From DASQUK01 sp963813485 (GTDB lineage: Bacteria; Actinomycetota; Acidimicrobiia; Acidimicrobiales; VFJN01): 64,000 nucleotides of DNA. The stretch spans positions 8,537-72,536 of the forward strand of contig CAWEZE010000006.1 in the NCBI GenBank assembly GCA_963813485.1. Reading direction: 5' to 3'. A program made the position numbers and the translations under genes. Within the stretch, counting starts at the first letter, position 1. Every line of letters begins with the position of its first letter. Positions 19,203 to 27,625 of this stretch are shown piece by piece. Under the pieces are notes generated by a model that was given only the letters and a program-made list of their open reading frames with translations, ran no database searches and had not been told where the DNA came from.

Positions 19203-19218
19203 GTTACCTAACGGTAAC
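19203..19218. promoter_or_regulatory. Palindrome upstream of tetR (probable TetR operator)
   Basis: GTTACC-TAAC-GGTAAC: perfect 6-bp arms with a 4-bp spacer, ending 24 bases before the tetR start codon. The symmetry and size suit a TetR dimer. TTACC/GGTAA half-sites are known for several actinobacterial TetR regulators. Autoregulation is inferred, not shown. Confidence 0.5.
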
Positions 19219-19249
19219 AGCCACCCGCTCCCGCCGCGGGGAGGCGCGA

Positions 19250-19597
19250 CTAGAGAGGAACGCCGCGATCGCGGTCGTCGCGGTCCGCAGCCCGCACGGC
19301 GTAACCGACCACGATCGCCGGTGCCAGGACCAACGAGCCGGCGACCAACGCCACCACCACGGCGGTCGCCACGCCGGACGAGAAGCCCGTCACGAACCCG
19401 ACGACGAACAAGACGATCGCCACGGCGAAGAGCGCGTATCCCGCTCGCTGGCCGCGGTCCGCCCAGCGGGCGAGCCGCCGCCGGCGGACGATCACCGGGT
19501 CGGTGGACGGGTCGCTCACGGCGCCGCGGTCGATCCGGGTCGGTTCACCTTGGTCCCACGGGCCGACCGAGCCGGCGCCGCCGGCGCCGAAGCTCAA
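19250..19597 (-). CDS. Two-helix membrane protein of unknown function
   Basis: A 115-residue protein with a polar, Arg-rich N-terminal third and two hydrophobic helices at about residues 54-72 (ALFAVAIVLFVVGFVTG) and 77-97, ending in a charged tail (AADRDDRDRGVPL). There is no recognised domain. It overlaps the stop codon of the upstream DUF2510 gene by an ATGA, so the two are co-transcribed and probably coupled in translation. Confidence 0.65.
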   Translation of the reverse strand: MSFGAGGAGSVGPWDQGEPTRIDRGAVSDPSTDPVIVRRRRLARWADRGQRAGYALFAVAIVLFVVGFVTGFSSGVATAVVVALVAGSLVLAPAIVVGYAVRAADRDDRDRGVPL

Positions 19598-20394
19598 TCG
19601 GGCGCAGTTGCCAGGTCCTCGAGGGAAACGCCGCAGTCCTCCATGATGCTGAACAGTTGTGAGGTCATCTCCGGGTCGGTGAAGGGGTTCTCGCCGGACT
19701 CGCCGATGTCGACGAGCCGCTCCAGTCCCAGTTCGTCGAGCAGGCCCTGGGAGATGCAGGTCGCCTGCTCGTGGTCGAGGACGCCGTCCGAGGCCTGCTC
19801 CATGTTGTCGGCCATGAACTCGACCAGCTGGTCCACGTCCTCGCTGTCGATGTCGTCGGGCAGCGTGGTGTCACTGCTGCCGCTGTCGCCGCCACCGCTG
19901 TTGCCGTCGTCGTTGTTGTTGCTGCTGTCCGGGTTTTCGGCGTCGGTGGTCGTCGAGTCTTCGTCGCTGACTTCGGTGCCGTTGGCGCTCGATCCGTCGC
20001 CGTCGTCCCGGACGAGGAAGTACACGAGCCCGCCGACCAGGGCCACTGCCAGCACCGCAAGCGCGGCGATGAGGGCGGTCGGGGGACGTTTCTTGGCCGG
20101 CGCGGGCGGGGCCTGGGCGGTGCCGTACTGGTCGCCGTAGTACGGCGTCGGCGTCGGGGTCGGGTGGGTCGGCTGCTGGGCCGAGTCCGGATACTGCCGG
20201 GTGGGATCGACCTGTTGCGTGGGATCGGAAGCCGTCGGGTTCGGGTCGGCGGTGGGGGACGGAAGTTCGCCGAGGACGTCGGTGGATGCGACGCCGTCAT
20301 CGGCGACGTCGTCGGTCCAGCGGGCGCCGTCCCAGTAGCGGTACTGGTGGCGCGAGGTCGGGTCTGGGTGCCACCCGGGAGCGGGTGAGTTCAT
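19594..20394 (-). CDS. DUF2510-domain membrane protein
   Basis: A 266-residue protein. It opens with the DUF2510 motif PGWHPDPTSRHQYRYWDG followed by ARWTDDV, common in actinobacterial membrane proteins. A Pro/Thr-rich linker leads to one membrane helix at about residues 108-127 (ALIAALAVLAVALVGGLVYF), then a Ser/Asn/Gly/Asp-rich linker and a small C-terminal helical domain (residues 185-266) with two cysteines (TCIS, DCGVS) that may form a disulfide outside the cell. It is the first gene of a two-gene unit with the 115-residue protein. Confidence 0.8.
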   Translation of the reverse strand: MNSPAPGWHPDPTSRHQYRYWDGARWTDDVADDGVASTDVLGELPSPTADPNPTASDPTQQVDPTRQYPDSAQQPTHPTPTPTPYYGDQYGTAQAPPAPAKKRPPTALIAALAVLAVALVGGLVYFLVRDDGDGSSANGTEVSDEDSTTTDAENPDSSNNNDDGNSGGGDSGSSDTTLPDDIDSEDVDQLVEFMADNMEQASDGVLDHEQATCISQGLLDELGLERLVDIGESGENPFTDPEMTSQLFSIMEDCGVSLEDLATAPD

Positions 20395-20497
20395 GGAGCT
20401 GCCGTCCTTGTCTGAGGAGTCCGCGCCGCGGCGGGCACAGGTCCGCCGGAGCCGCGATCGTAGGGCACCCCCGGAGGGTAGGACGGGCGGCCGTTGA

Positions 20498-21481
20498 TCA
20501 GAAGTTGGCCGGCAGCACCCGCGAGAAGTTCTCGAAGAAGAAGAACAGCATCAGCAGGAACAGTGGCAGGCACAGCAGGTACGCCGGCCATTTGGTCCAG
20601 AGCTTGCCCAGCAGCCAGGCGGCGATCCAGATGAGGCCGCAGGCGACGCCCAGGGCGATTGCCGGCCAGATGGCGGTGCGCTTGCCCGACAGCCCGCCAT
20701 CGACGGTGCCGGCGCTCAGCTCGTCGCCGCTGGCGTTGATGTCGCCGCCATTGCCGTCGTTGCCCTCTCCGTCGCCGGGGATCGCACCCGTCTCCGGACC
20801 CGCCGGCGCCCCAGGTGCGGGCGCTGCCCCGCCCACGAGGGCGGCCACCACGATGATGCGCTGGCGCGCCGAGTACTTCGGGTGGCAGGCGGTGAGCGTC
20901 AGGCGATTGTCGCCGAAGTCGTCGAGGACCCCGACCTCGCTAGGGCTCACGATGAGCTGGTCGCTGACCTCGTAGCGGAACGCTCCCTGGACCGTGGCGA
21001 TGAGGATCTCGTCGCCCCGCTCCAGCTCGTTGATCCGGTTGAACGGCGCGCCGTACGTGGTGCGGTGGCCGGCGATTGCGGCGTTGCCCGGCTGCCCGGG
21101 AAGGGGCGTGTCGGGATAGTGGCCGGGCCCGCGCTTGAGATCGTCCAGCGTCACGCCCTCGATGACGATCTTGTCGACGCCGATGTCGGGGATGCGGATG
21201 TGGGCTACCGCATCGCCCTCGGCGGCTGGTGGTGGGGGCGGGCCGGGCGTGGACGTCGGGGTGGTGGTGGTCGAGGTAGGACCCGGCCCCTGGGCCGACT
21301 CGTCGGGTGCGGGAACACCCGCGTCCCCCAGGCGTTGCTCGAACTCGTTCTCGAGCCGCCGCTGCGCCTGGGCCTCCCGGATGCCGGTACCCCAGAGCTG
21401 ATACGCCACGAAGAGCAGGATCAGGACGCCGACGGTGATGCATGTCCGCCCGATGGCGCCCAGAACCCTCGCCAGCCGCAT
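20498..21481 (-). CDS. srtE: Class E sortase
   Basis: A 327-residue membrane sortase from ATG 21481; the longer frame upstream has no ribosome site. It has an N-terminal helix (residues about 10-30), a Thr/Pro linker, and then the sortase barrel with the catalytic His (IAGHRTTYGAPF), Cys (LTLTACHPKYS) and Arg (SARQR). The TLTxC form and the length fit class E, which anchors LAxTG-type proteins in GC-rich actinobacteria. A C-terminal extension carries two more helices. No obvious LAxTG substrate is encoded in the window. Confidence 0.85.
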   Translation of the reverse strand: MRLARVLGAIGRTCITVGVLILLFVAYQLWGTGIREAQAQRRLENEFEQRLGDAGVPAPDESAQGPGPTSTTTTPTSTPGPPPPPAAEGDAVAHIRIPDIGVDKIVIEGVTLDDLKRGPGHYPDTPLPGQPGNAAIAGHRTTYGAPFNRINELERGDEILIATVQGAFRYEVSDQLIVSPSEVGVLDDFGDNRLTLTACHPKYSARQRIIVVAALVGGAAPAPGAPAGPETGAIPGDGEGNDGNGGDINASGDELSAGTVDGGLSGKRTAIWPAIALGVACGLIWIAAWLLGKLWTKWPAYLLCLPLFLLMLFFFFENFSRVLPANF

Positions 21482-21588
21482 CGTCCGAGGGTACCGACCC
21501 TCCGCGGGGCCTCGAACGCGGCCCGTCGGAGGGGGCACTGCTCACCTTGGAGGCCGCGACGGCAGGTCACTAGCCTCGCGCTGTCGTC

Positions 21589-22332
21589 ATGGAGCCAGTC
21601 GTCCACCTTCGCGCCGCCGTCGCGCTGCTCGGACGCTTCCCCGCGTTGGCCGGTATCGACCTCGACGTGGCCCGGGGCGAGATCGTCCTACTTCGCGGCC
21701 CGAACGGCGCCGGCAAGACCACGGTGTTGCGCGCCTGCGCGGGCCTCGTTCCCGTCGTGCGCGGCCAGGCGATCGTGCTCGGTCACGACCTGCGGCGGGA
21801 TCCGCGCCCAGTCCGCCGCCACGTCGGGCTGCTCGGCCATGCCACCGGGCTGTTCGACGACCTGACAGTGGCCGACAACGTGCGCTTCTGGGGCCACGCC
21901 TGCGGCGCGGACCCGGAGGACATCGCCGCTGCGATGGCCCTGGTCGGTCTCGACGGCCGGCTGCGAGGCGTCTCCGTCGGGCGCCTGTCGGCCGGCCAGC
22001 GGCGCCGCACCTCGCTCGCCTGCCTGCTCGCCCGCCGGCCCGAGCTGTGGTTGCTGGACGAGCCCCACGCGGGGCTCGACCACGAGACCCGAGACCAGCT
22101 CGACGCCCTCATCGGCCGTGCCGTGGAGCAGGGCGCGACCGTGCTGCTCGCGTCCCACGAGCTCGACCGGGCGGACTCGCTGGCCCACCGCGTCGTCGAG
22201 CTGGCGGGTGGCATGACGGTGGCTCCGGCCACCACCGCTTCGAGCGTCTCTCAGGCCGACGTGCCGGCGTCACGGACGCGAGAACCGGAAGGGCCCGCCG
22301 CATCCCCGCCCGAGGTGACCCATGTGGCGTGA
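21589..22332 (+). CDS. ccmA: Heme/cytochrome c maturation ABC ATPase CcmA
   Basis: The first gene of the Ccm operon, a 247-residue ABC ATPase. Walker A is GPNGAGKTT, the signature is LSAGQRRRTSLA and Walker B is LWLLDEPHAGLD, with a switch His in LLASHELDRA. In System I, CcmA drives release of holo-CcmE from the CcmC complex. A C-terminal tail of about 30 residues is not conserved. The start ATG 21589 follows the divergent sortase gene by about 110 bases, which must hold the operon promoter. Confidence 0.85.
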   Translation: MEPVVHLRAAVALLGRFPALAGIDLDVARGEIVLLRGPNGAGKTTVLRACAGLVPVVRGQAIVLGHDLRRDPRPVRRHVGLLGHATGLFDDLTVADNVRFWGHACGADPEDIAAAMALVGLDGRLRGVSVGRLSAGQRRRTSLACLLARRPELWLLDEPHAGLDHETRDQLDALIGRAVEQGATVLLASHELDRADSLAHRVVELAGGMTVAPATTASSVSQADVPASRTREPEGPAASPPEVTHVA

Positions 22333-22991
22333 CGCCGCGCTGGTGGCGGGCCGCGACCTGCGGGTCGAGCGTGCGGAGCCGTGTCACCACCAACCAGGTG
22401 GCGCCGTTCTCCGTGCTGGTGCTGATCCTGTTCGCCTTCGCGCTCGACCCCGACCGCCAACTGCTCGAGCGCCTGGCGTCCGGCCTCTACTGGACCGCGG
22501 TGCTGTTCGCCGCCCTGTTGGCCATCTCCCGGAGCGCCGCCATCGACGAGACCGACGGCGTGCGTGACGCGCTCCGCCTGTCGGGGCTCGATCCGGCGGG
22601 CGTGTTCGTCGGCAAGGCGGCCGCGGTCGCCGTCGTCCTCCTCGGGCTCGAGGTGCTACTGGGCGTCGGCGTCGTGATCCTGTACGGCGTCGAGCTGGCC
22701 GGCGCCGGCCTGATAGTGCTGGCCGGCCTGGCCGCGACCGTCGCTGTGGCCGCTACCGGTACCCTCTACGGCGCCCTGGTCAGCGGCCTGCGGGTCCGGG
22801 AGACGCTCCTTCCCCTGCTGCTCCTGCCCGTGCTGGCACCCGTGCTCATCGGCGCCACCCGCGCCTTCGAGGCGGCGCTGGCCGGAGTCCCCGCCGACGG
22901 CTGGCCATGGTGCGGCCTCCTGGCCGGGCTCGCCGTTCTGTACGCCGTTGCCGGGGCACTCGCCTACGGCACACTCCTGGAGGGTTCGTGA
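22322..22991 (+). pseudogene. ccmB: Heme exporter membrane protein CcmB, frameshifted once
   Basis: The protein begins MWRDAALVAGRDLRVER at ATG 22322 (overlapping ccmA by 11 bases), then needs a shift near 22375 to continue SRVTTNQVAPFSVLVLILFA. From there six hydrophobic helices follow to the end GALAYGTLLEGS at TGA 22991. CcmB is the permease partner of CcmA. The span is 670 nt (3n+1), as if one base were inserted in GAGCGTGCGG. All membrane segments are intact, so the frame break is probably an error or a very recent mutation. Confidence 0.75.
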
Positions 22992-23815
22992 CGGTCCCAA
23001 CCTCGACCAGCGCCACGGGTACGCCCTACGGCGACGGCGGCGCGCCCGACGCCGCGGCCGGTCGTGTGGCGCCGGGACACACGGGATCACCGGCCAGCCG
23101 GGTCCTCGGCGGGCTCGCGCTGGGAAGCGTCGCGCTGCTGGTCATGTATGGCCTGGTCTGGAGCCCGCCCGACGCCGAGATGGCCGACTCGGTGCGGCTC
23201 ATGTACATCCATGTGCCGGCCGCCAGCTTCCTCTATACCGGCTGCTTCATCACCACCGTCGCCTCGGCGATGTGGCTGCGGCGGCGCACACCCGGCTGGG
23301 ACGCCCTGGCCGGGGCCAGCGCCGAGATCTCCCTGGTGTTCGCCGCCATCACGCTGGGGACCGGATCGCTGTGGGGCCGCCCCACGTGGGGCACCTACTG
23401 GACGTGGGATGCCCGCCTGACATCGACCGCCCTGCTCACCGCCCTGCTGGTCGGCTACCTGGCGCTGCGGCGGCTCGACGTCGATCCCGCCGCCCGCTCG
23501 ACCCGGGCGGCGGTGCTGGGCCTGTTGCTGGTCCCCAACGTGATCATCGTCAACCGCTCGGTCGAGTGGTGGCGGTCGCTGCACCAGCGGTCCACGCTGG
23601 TCAAGCTCGATCCCACCATCGAGGGCCAGATGCTGGTGGCGCTCATGATGGGGTTCCTCGCCGTCGGCCTGATCTTCACCTGGTTGCTGGTCCATCGGTT
23701 CCGGGTCGCGTGGCTCGAGTACCAGTCCGAGCGGTTGGACCTGGATCTGGCTCTGGCCGAGCGGCGTGCGGAGGCCGGGCGCGCCACCGAGGCGAGCCAG
23801 GGGACGACGGCATGA
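22988..23815 (+). CDS. ccmC: Heme transfer membrane protein CcmC
   Basis: A 275-residue protein from GTG 22988, with a GTGA overlap with ccmB. It has six membrane helices and the Trp-rich WWD-type motif WGRPTWGTYWTWDARLT, the signature of the heme-handling protein family (CcmC/CcmF). CcmC presents heme to CcmE on the outer face. Flanking His residues (IHVPAAS near 98, and one in the later EWWRSLHQRS segment) can serve as axial ligands. About 30 extra residues at the N-terminus are not conserved. Confidence 0.88.
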   Translation: MTVPTSTSATGTPYGDGGAPDAAAGRVAPGHTGSPASRVLGGLALGSVALLVMYGLVWSPPDAEMADSVRLMYIHVPAASFLYTGCFITTVASAMWLRRRTPGWDALAGASAEISLVFAAITLGTGSLWGRPTWGTYWTWDARLTSTALLTALLVGYLALRRLDVDPAARSTRAAVLGLLLVPNVIIVNRSVEWWRSLHQRSTLVKLDPTIEGQMLVALMMGFLAVGLIFTWLLVHRFRVAWLEYQSERLDLDLALAERRAEAGRATEASQGTTA

Positions 23816-23955
23816 TGGCCATGACGCACGCCGGCTATATCGCCGCCGGGTGGGGCGGCGCCGCCGCCCTCGTCGGGGCCTACGCCGCGTGGGTGCTGCG
23901 GCGGGGCCGCACCTTGTCCCGCCAGGTGCCGCCCGAGGAGCGCCGGTGGAGCTGA
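23812..23955 (+). CDS. ccmD: CcmD-like small membrane protein
   Basis: A 47-residue protein from ATG 23812, overlapping ccmC by ATGA. It has one hydrophobic helix (YIAAGWGGAAALVGAYAAWV) followed by a basic segment (LRRGRTLSRQ), the topology of CcmD, which stabilises the CcmC-CcmE-CcmAB complex. Position between ccmC and ccmE is the main support; the sequence itself is poorly conserved across bacteria. It overlaps ccmE by 10 bases. Confidence 0.65.
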   Translation: MMAMTHAGYIAAGWGGAAALVGAYAAWVLRRGRTLSRQVPPEERRWS

Positions 23956-24494
23956 AGCCCCGCACGTTCGACGACACCGGAACGAACGGCGCCGGTGGTG
24001 CGGTGGCCACCCGTGCCCGTCCCGGCTCGCGCCGCCGCCGGCGCCGCTGGGTACCGCTGGTCGTGCTGGGCATCGTCCTGGTCGCGCTCGGCGCACTGGT
24101 GTTCAAGGGGCTGTCGGACGCCACCCTCTACTTCCGCAACGCCGACGAGGCCGTGGCCCAGCGCGAAAGCCTGGGCACCAAGCGCTTCCGCCTCCAGGGA
24201 ACGGTGACCGGGGACCCGACCGAGACCGACGGCGTGGTCAGCTTCGCGGTGGCATTCAACGGCACATCGGTCGACGTTCACCACGTCGGCAGCCCGCCCG
24301 AGCTGTTCCGGCCCGGCATCCCGGTCGTCCTCGAGGGCCACTGGGACGAGTCGGGCGACGTCTTCGACAGTGATCGCATCATGATCAGGCACGACGCCAC
24401 CTACGAGTCCGAAGACGACTATCGGCAACGGATGCGTGAGGCCGAGCAGGGCGGGTCGGCGCTGGCCGACGACACGGAGGCCGATACGCCGTGA
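23946..24494 (+). CDS. ccmE: Periplasmic-side heme chaperone CcmE
   Basis: A 182-residue protein from GTG 23946. It has an Arg-rich cytoplasmic start, one membrane helix (WVPLVVLGIVLVALGALVF), and the OB-fold heme chaperone domain with FRLQGTVTGDP and PVVLEGHW. The heme-binding motif H-x3-Y is present as IRHDATYES, where the His binds heme covalently. The C-terminal tail is acidic. In System I, CcmE takes heme from CcmC and hands it to CcmF. The start was chosen by its position inside the end of the ccmD-like gene. Confidence 0.88.
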   Translation: MELKPRTFDDTGTNGAGGAVATRARPGSRRRRRRWVPLVVLGIVLVALGALVFKGLSDATLYFRNADEAVAQRESLGTKRFRLQGTVTGDPTETDGVVSFAVAFNGTSVDVHHVGSPPELFRPGIPVVLEGHWDESGDVFDSDRIMIRHDATYESEDDYRQRMREAEQGGSALADDTEADTP

Positions 24495-26560
24495 ACGCCG
24501 CCCTCGGGCAGGGGGGCGTCATCCTGGGCGTGGCCGCCTCGCTGGGCGGCGTGGCCACGCTGGCGGTGGCGCTGCGCCAGCGCCGCCTGCACCTCATCGC
24601 CGTCGGTCGGTCCTATGCCCTGCTGGCGCTGCTCGGTGCCGTGGTCGCGGTGGTGGCGATGGAGCGGGCGCTGGTGACGCGCGACTTCACCGTCCAGTAC
24701 GTGGCCGACACCGGCAGCCACAAGACCCCGGCCCTCTACAACGTGGCCACGCTCTGGGCGGCGCTGGAGGGATCGCTGCTGCTGTGGGTCCTCGTGCTCA
24801 CCGGCTACATCGCGCTCGTCGTCCACAAGTTCCGCCGGCGCCTGAACGATCCCCTGGTGGGGTGGGCGCTGCTGACCATGCTGGCGGTCAGCTCGTTCTT
24901 CTTCCTGCTGCTGCTCTTCCCCGCCAACCCGTTCCACACCTTCGATCCGCCCCCGGGTTTCGACGGCCCCGGCCCCAACCCGCTGCTCCAGAACCATCCG
25001 CTGATGGCGTTCCACCCCCCGCTGCTCTATCTCGGGATCGTCGGGTTCACGGTGCCGTTCGCATTTGCGGTGGCGGCGCTGGCCACGGGCCGGGTGGGGG
25101 AGGGCTGGCTGCTGGAGACCCGCCGCTGGACCCTGTTCGCCTGGGGCTTCCTCACGATCGGCATCGTCCTCGGGGCCTGGTGGAGCTACGAGGTGCTCAA
25201 CTGGGGCGGCTACTGGGGTTGGGACCCGGTCGAGAATGCGGTGCTGCTCCCCTGGCTGACCGGCACCGCCTACCTCCACTCGGTGATGGTGCAGGAGCGC
25301 CGCGGAATGCTCCGGGTCTGGAACCTGTCGCTCCTGTGCGCCACGTTCAGCCTGACCATCCTGGCCACGTTCCTCACGCGCTCCGGCGTGATCGCGTCCG
25401 TGCACTCCTTCACGGAGAGCGACATCGGTGTGTGGCTGCTGGCGTTCTTCGGGCTGATCGTGGCCGTGACCCTCGGGCTGATCGGCTGGCGCGGCGACCG
25501 CCTCCGGGCGCCCGGCAGGATCGATTCGCCGCTGTCGCGCGAGGGCGCGTTCCTGGCCAACAACGTCCTGTTCGCAGGGTTCGCGTTCGTGGTCCTGCTC
25601 GGCACTGTCTTCCCGCTCATCGTGGAGGCGCTCAACGGCGAGCAGCTGTCGGTCGGCGCCCCGTACTTCGAGCGCATGACCATGCCGATCGGGATCACGC
25701 TCCTGTTCCTCATGGCGGTGGCCCCGGTGCTGCCGTGGCGGAAGGCGTCGGGCGAACTGCTGTCGCAACGGCTGTTCTGGCCGGCATGGGTGGGGACGGG
25801 GGCCGTCGTCGTGGCCGTGCTGCTGGGTGCCCACGGGCTCGCGCCCCTGCTGGCGTTCGGCCTCGGCGGGTTTGCCGGCGGGGCAGCGCTGCGGCAGGTG
25901 GTTCTGGCCTCGCGCCGGCAGGGCTGGCGCGGCGTCGTGGGCCGCACCAACGGCGGGATGGTCGTGCACCTCGGCGTCGTGCTGATCGCGGTGGCCCTGG
26001 CGGCGTCGAGCAGCTACGACACCGAGCGCGAGCTGACGCTGGACGTCGACGACAGCGCCACTGTCGCCGGCCACGAGATCACCTACGTGGGCCCGCGCAC
26101 CGTCGAGCAACCCAACAAGACCTCGATCCGCGCCCGGGTGAGCGTCGACGGCCGGATCTACCAGCCGGCCATCAACCGCTTCGGCGAGGGCGAGACCGCA
26201 GTGGGGACGCCTGCCGTCGCCACGTCGCCGGCCCGCGACGTCTACCTCGCGCTGCTGCAGGTGCCCGACGACGACAACGCCGGCCGCATCGTCCTCCGCG
26301 TCGTCGTGCAGCCACTGGTGATGTGGCTCTGGATCGGCGGGGCCGTGATGCTGGTCGGCACGGTGCTGGCCGCGTTCCCCGGCCGCCGCCGCAGCCCCAT
26401 CGCCCCCGTGTCGGAGCCGCCGACAGAGGCGACCGGAGCGCCGATCCTGGCGCCGTCGAACGGTGACGTCCAGGCCGGCAGCCCCGACGAGGAACCAGTC
26501 GAGGTCGCCCACGTCGACCACCCGCCGCTCGCGTCGCCCAGAGTCGCTGACCGCCCGATG
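24491..26560 (+). CDS. ccmF: Cytochrome c heme lyase subunit CcmF
   Basis: About 690 residues from ATG 24491 (ATGA overlap with ccmE). CcmF is a multi-span protein that ligates heme to apocytochrome c. The WWD motif is NWGGYWGWDPVENAVLLPWL; conserved His residues lie in NHPLMAFHPPLLY. The last helix is VMWLWIGGAVMLVGTVLAAF. No stop codon follows in this frame until 27625, where ccmH also ends, so the natural C-terminus is unclear: the end given is the region where family members finish. A one-base extra C at 26561-26563 may hide either a stop or a direct fusion to CcmG. Confidence 0.85.
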
Positions 26561-27146
26561 CCCGGCCGACGAAGTCGCCGAGGCACCGGCGCGCCGGCGA
26601 ACCGGCCTCATCGTTTCGGCGGTGGTGGCGGTCCTGGCGATCGGTTTCGTTGCCGTGCTGGCCACCCGCGAGCCGGCCACCGACCGCCGGCGCGACTCGC
26701 CGCTGATCGGCAAGGTGGTGCCCCCGCTGGCGGGCGAGACCCTCGCCGGCGGCGGCTTCGACATCGACCGGCAGCAGGGTCGCTGGGTGGTGGTCAACTT
26801 CTTCGCCACCTGGTGCGTGCCGTGCCGCATCGAGCATCCCGAGCTCGACGCCTTCGACCGCGCGCACCGCCGCACACGGGACGCCGTGCTCGTGAGCGTC
26901 CTGTTCGACGACGACCCGGCCAGCGCCCGCGAGTTCTTCGAGCGCAACGGCGGTGTCTGGCCGGTGGTTCTCGACAGCGACGGGCTGATCGCCAGCGCCT
27001 TCGGCACCCCCAAGGTGCCGGAGAGCTACCTCGTGACCCCCAACGGCCGGGTGGCCGCCAAGTTCACCGGCGGCGTCACCCGCGACGGGCTGGACCGCGC
27101 CATCGATCAGATCGAGCAGGCCGCCGCCGATCGGGGGGCGTCATGA
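26463..27146 (+). CDS. ccmG: Thioredoxin-like thiol:disulfide oxidoreductase CcmG/ResA
   Basis: The thioredoxin-fold part is certain: a membrane helix (GLIVSAVVAVLAIGFVAVLA) preceded by ARRR, then GRWVVVNFFATWCVPCRIEH with the C-x-x-C motif (CVPC), and PKVPESYLVTPNGRV with the cis-Pro. CcmG reduces the apocytochrome thiols before heme attachment. The GTG at 26463 is only the frame's first start codon and lies inside the ccmF coding sequence; the true start is probably near 26547-26560, or the gene is fused to ccmF. It ends at TGA 27146 with an ATGA overlap to ccmH. Confidence 0.85.
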   Translation: MTSRPAAPTRNQSRSPTSTTRRSRRPESLTARCPADEVAEAPARRRTGLIVSAVVAVLAIGFVAVLATREPATDRRRDSPLIGKVVPPLAGETLAGGGFDIDRQQGRWVVVNFFATWCVPCRIEHPELDAFDRAHRRTRDAVLVSVLFDDDPASAREFFERNGGVWPVVLDSDGLIASAFGTPKVPESYLVTPNGRVAAKFTGGVTRDGLDRAIDQIEQAAADRGAS

Positions 27147-27625
27147 GGCGCTCGCATGTACTCGGCTGGCTGGCCATGGCGGCCGTGCTGGTGGTGGCGC
27201 TGGCGCTCGGCGTCGCCGACGACGGCGGGCCCCGCACCCCCGAGGAGCGCGCCCGCAACCTGGCCGAGACCATCGCGTGCCCGGCGTGCGACGGCCAGTC
27301 CGTGGCCGAGTCCGATGCCGCCGCGTCCCGCGGGATCCGGACGCTGATTGCCGAGCGCATCGACCAGGGCGCCAACGACGACGCCATCCGCGACGAACTG
27401 GTCGCCACGTGGGGCGAGTCGATCCTGCTCACACCCGACAGCTCGGGAGTGGGCGGGCTGGTGTGGGTCCTGCCGGTAGTGGCCCTGGTGCTGGCGCTGG
27501 CCGGCGTGGCGTACGTGTTCTGGCGCTGGCGGGGCATGGCAGCCGTCCACGCCAGTGACGCCGACCGCGAGCTGGTGGACCGGGCGCTGGCTCCATCCAG
27601 TGCCGCTCGCGAGGACGACCCGTGA
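27143..27625 (+). CDS. ccmH: Cytochrome c maturation protein CcmH
   Basis: A 160-residue protein from ATG 27143 with an N-terminal helix, the redox motif CPACDGQSVAES at about residue 50, and a C-terminal helix (LVWVLPVVALVLALAGVAYV). This is the CcmH/NrfF layout: an extracytoplasmic three-helix domain held by two membrane anchors. The active site C-P-A-C-D-G-Q-S departs from the common L-R-C-x-x-C-Q-N-Q form, keeping C-x-x-C and Q-S. It works with CcmG on the apocytochrome thiols. It is coupled to ccmG (ATGA) and to the TPR gene (GTGA). Confidence 0.88.
   Translation: MRRSHVLGWLAMAAVLVVALALGVADDGGPRTPEERARNLAETIACPACDGQSVAESDAAASRGIRTLIAERIDQGANDDAIRDELVATWGESILLTPDSSGVGGLVWVLPVVALVLALAGVAYVFWRWRGMAAVHASDADRELVDRALAPSSAAREDDP

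Noticed and set aside
19870..19975. Low-complexity GCTG/GCCG run as a tandem repeat or CRISPR-like array.
   Set aside because: It encodes the Ser/Asn/Gly/Asp linker of the DUF2510 protein. There are no repeat-spacer units, and no cas genes occur in the window.
24419..27013. An 864-codon minus-strand frame opposite ccmF.
   Set aside because: It is antisense to a conserved membrane protein, and its composition (Gln/Arg/His rich) is that of a shadow frame.
24491..27625. A direct CcmF-CcmH fusion of 1044 residues.
   Set aside because: The frame passes through the CcmG coding region in the wrong phase, giving meaningless sequence. The CcmH part has its own ATG and overlap.
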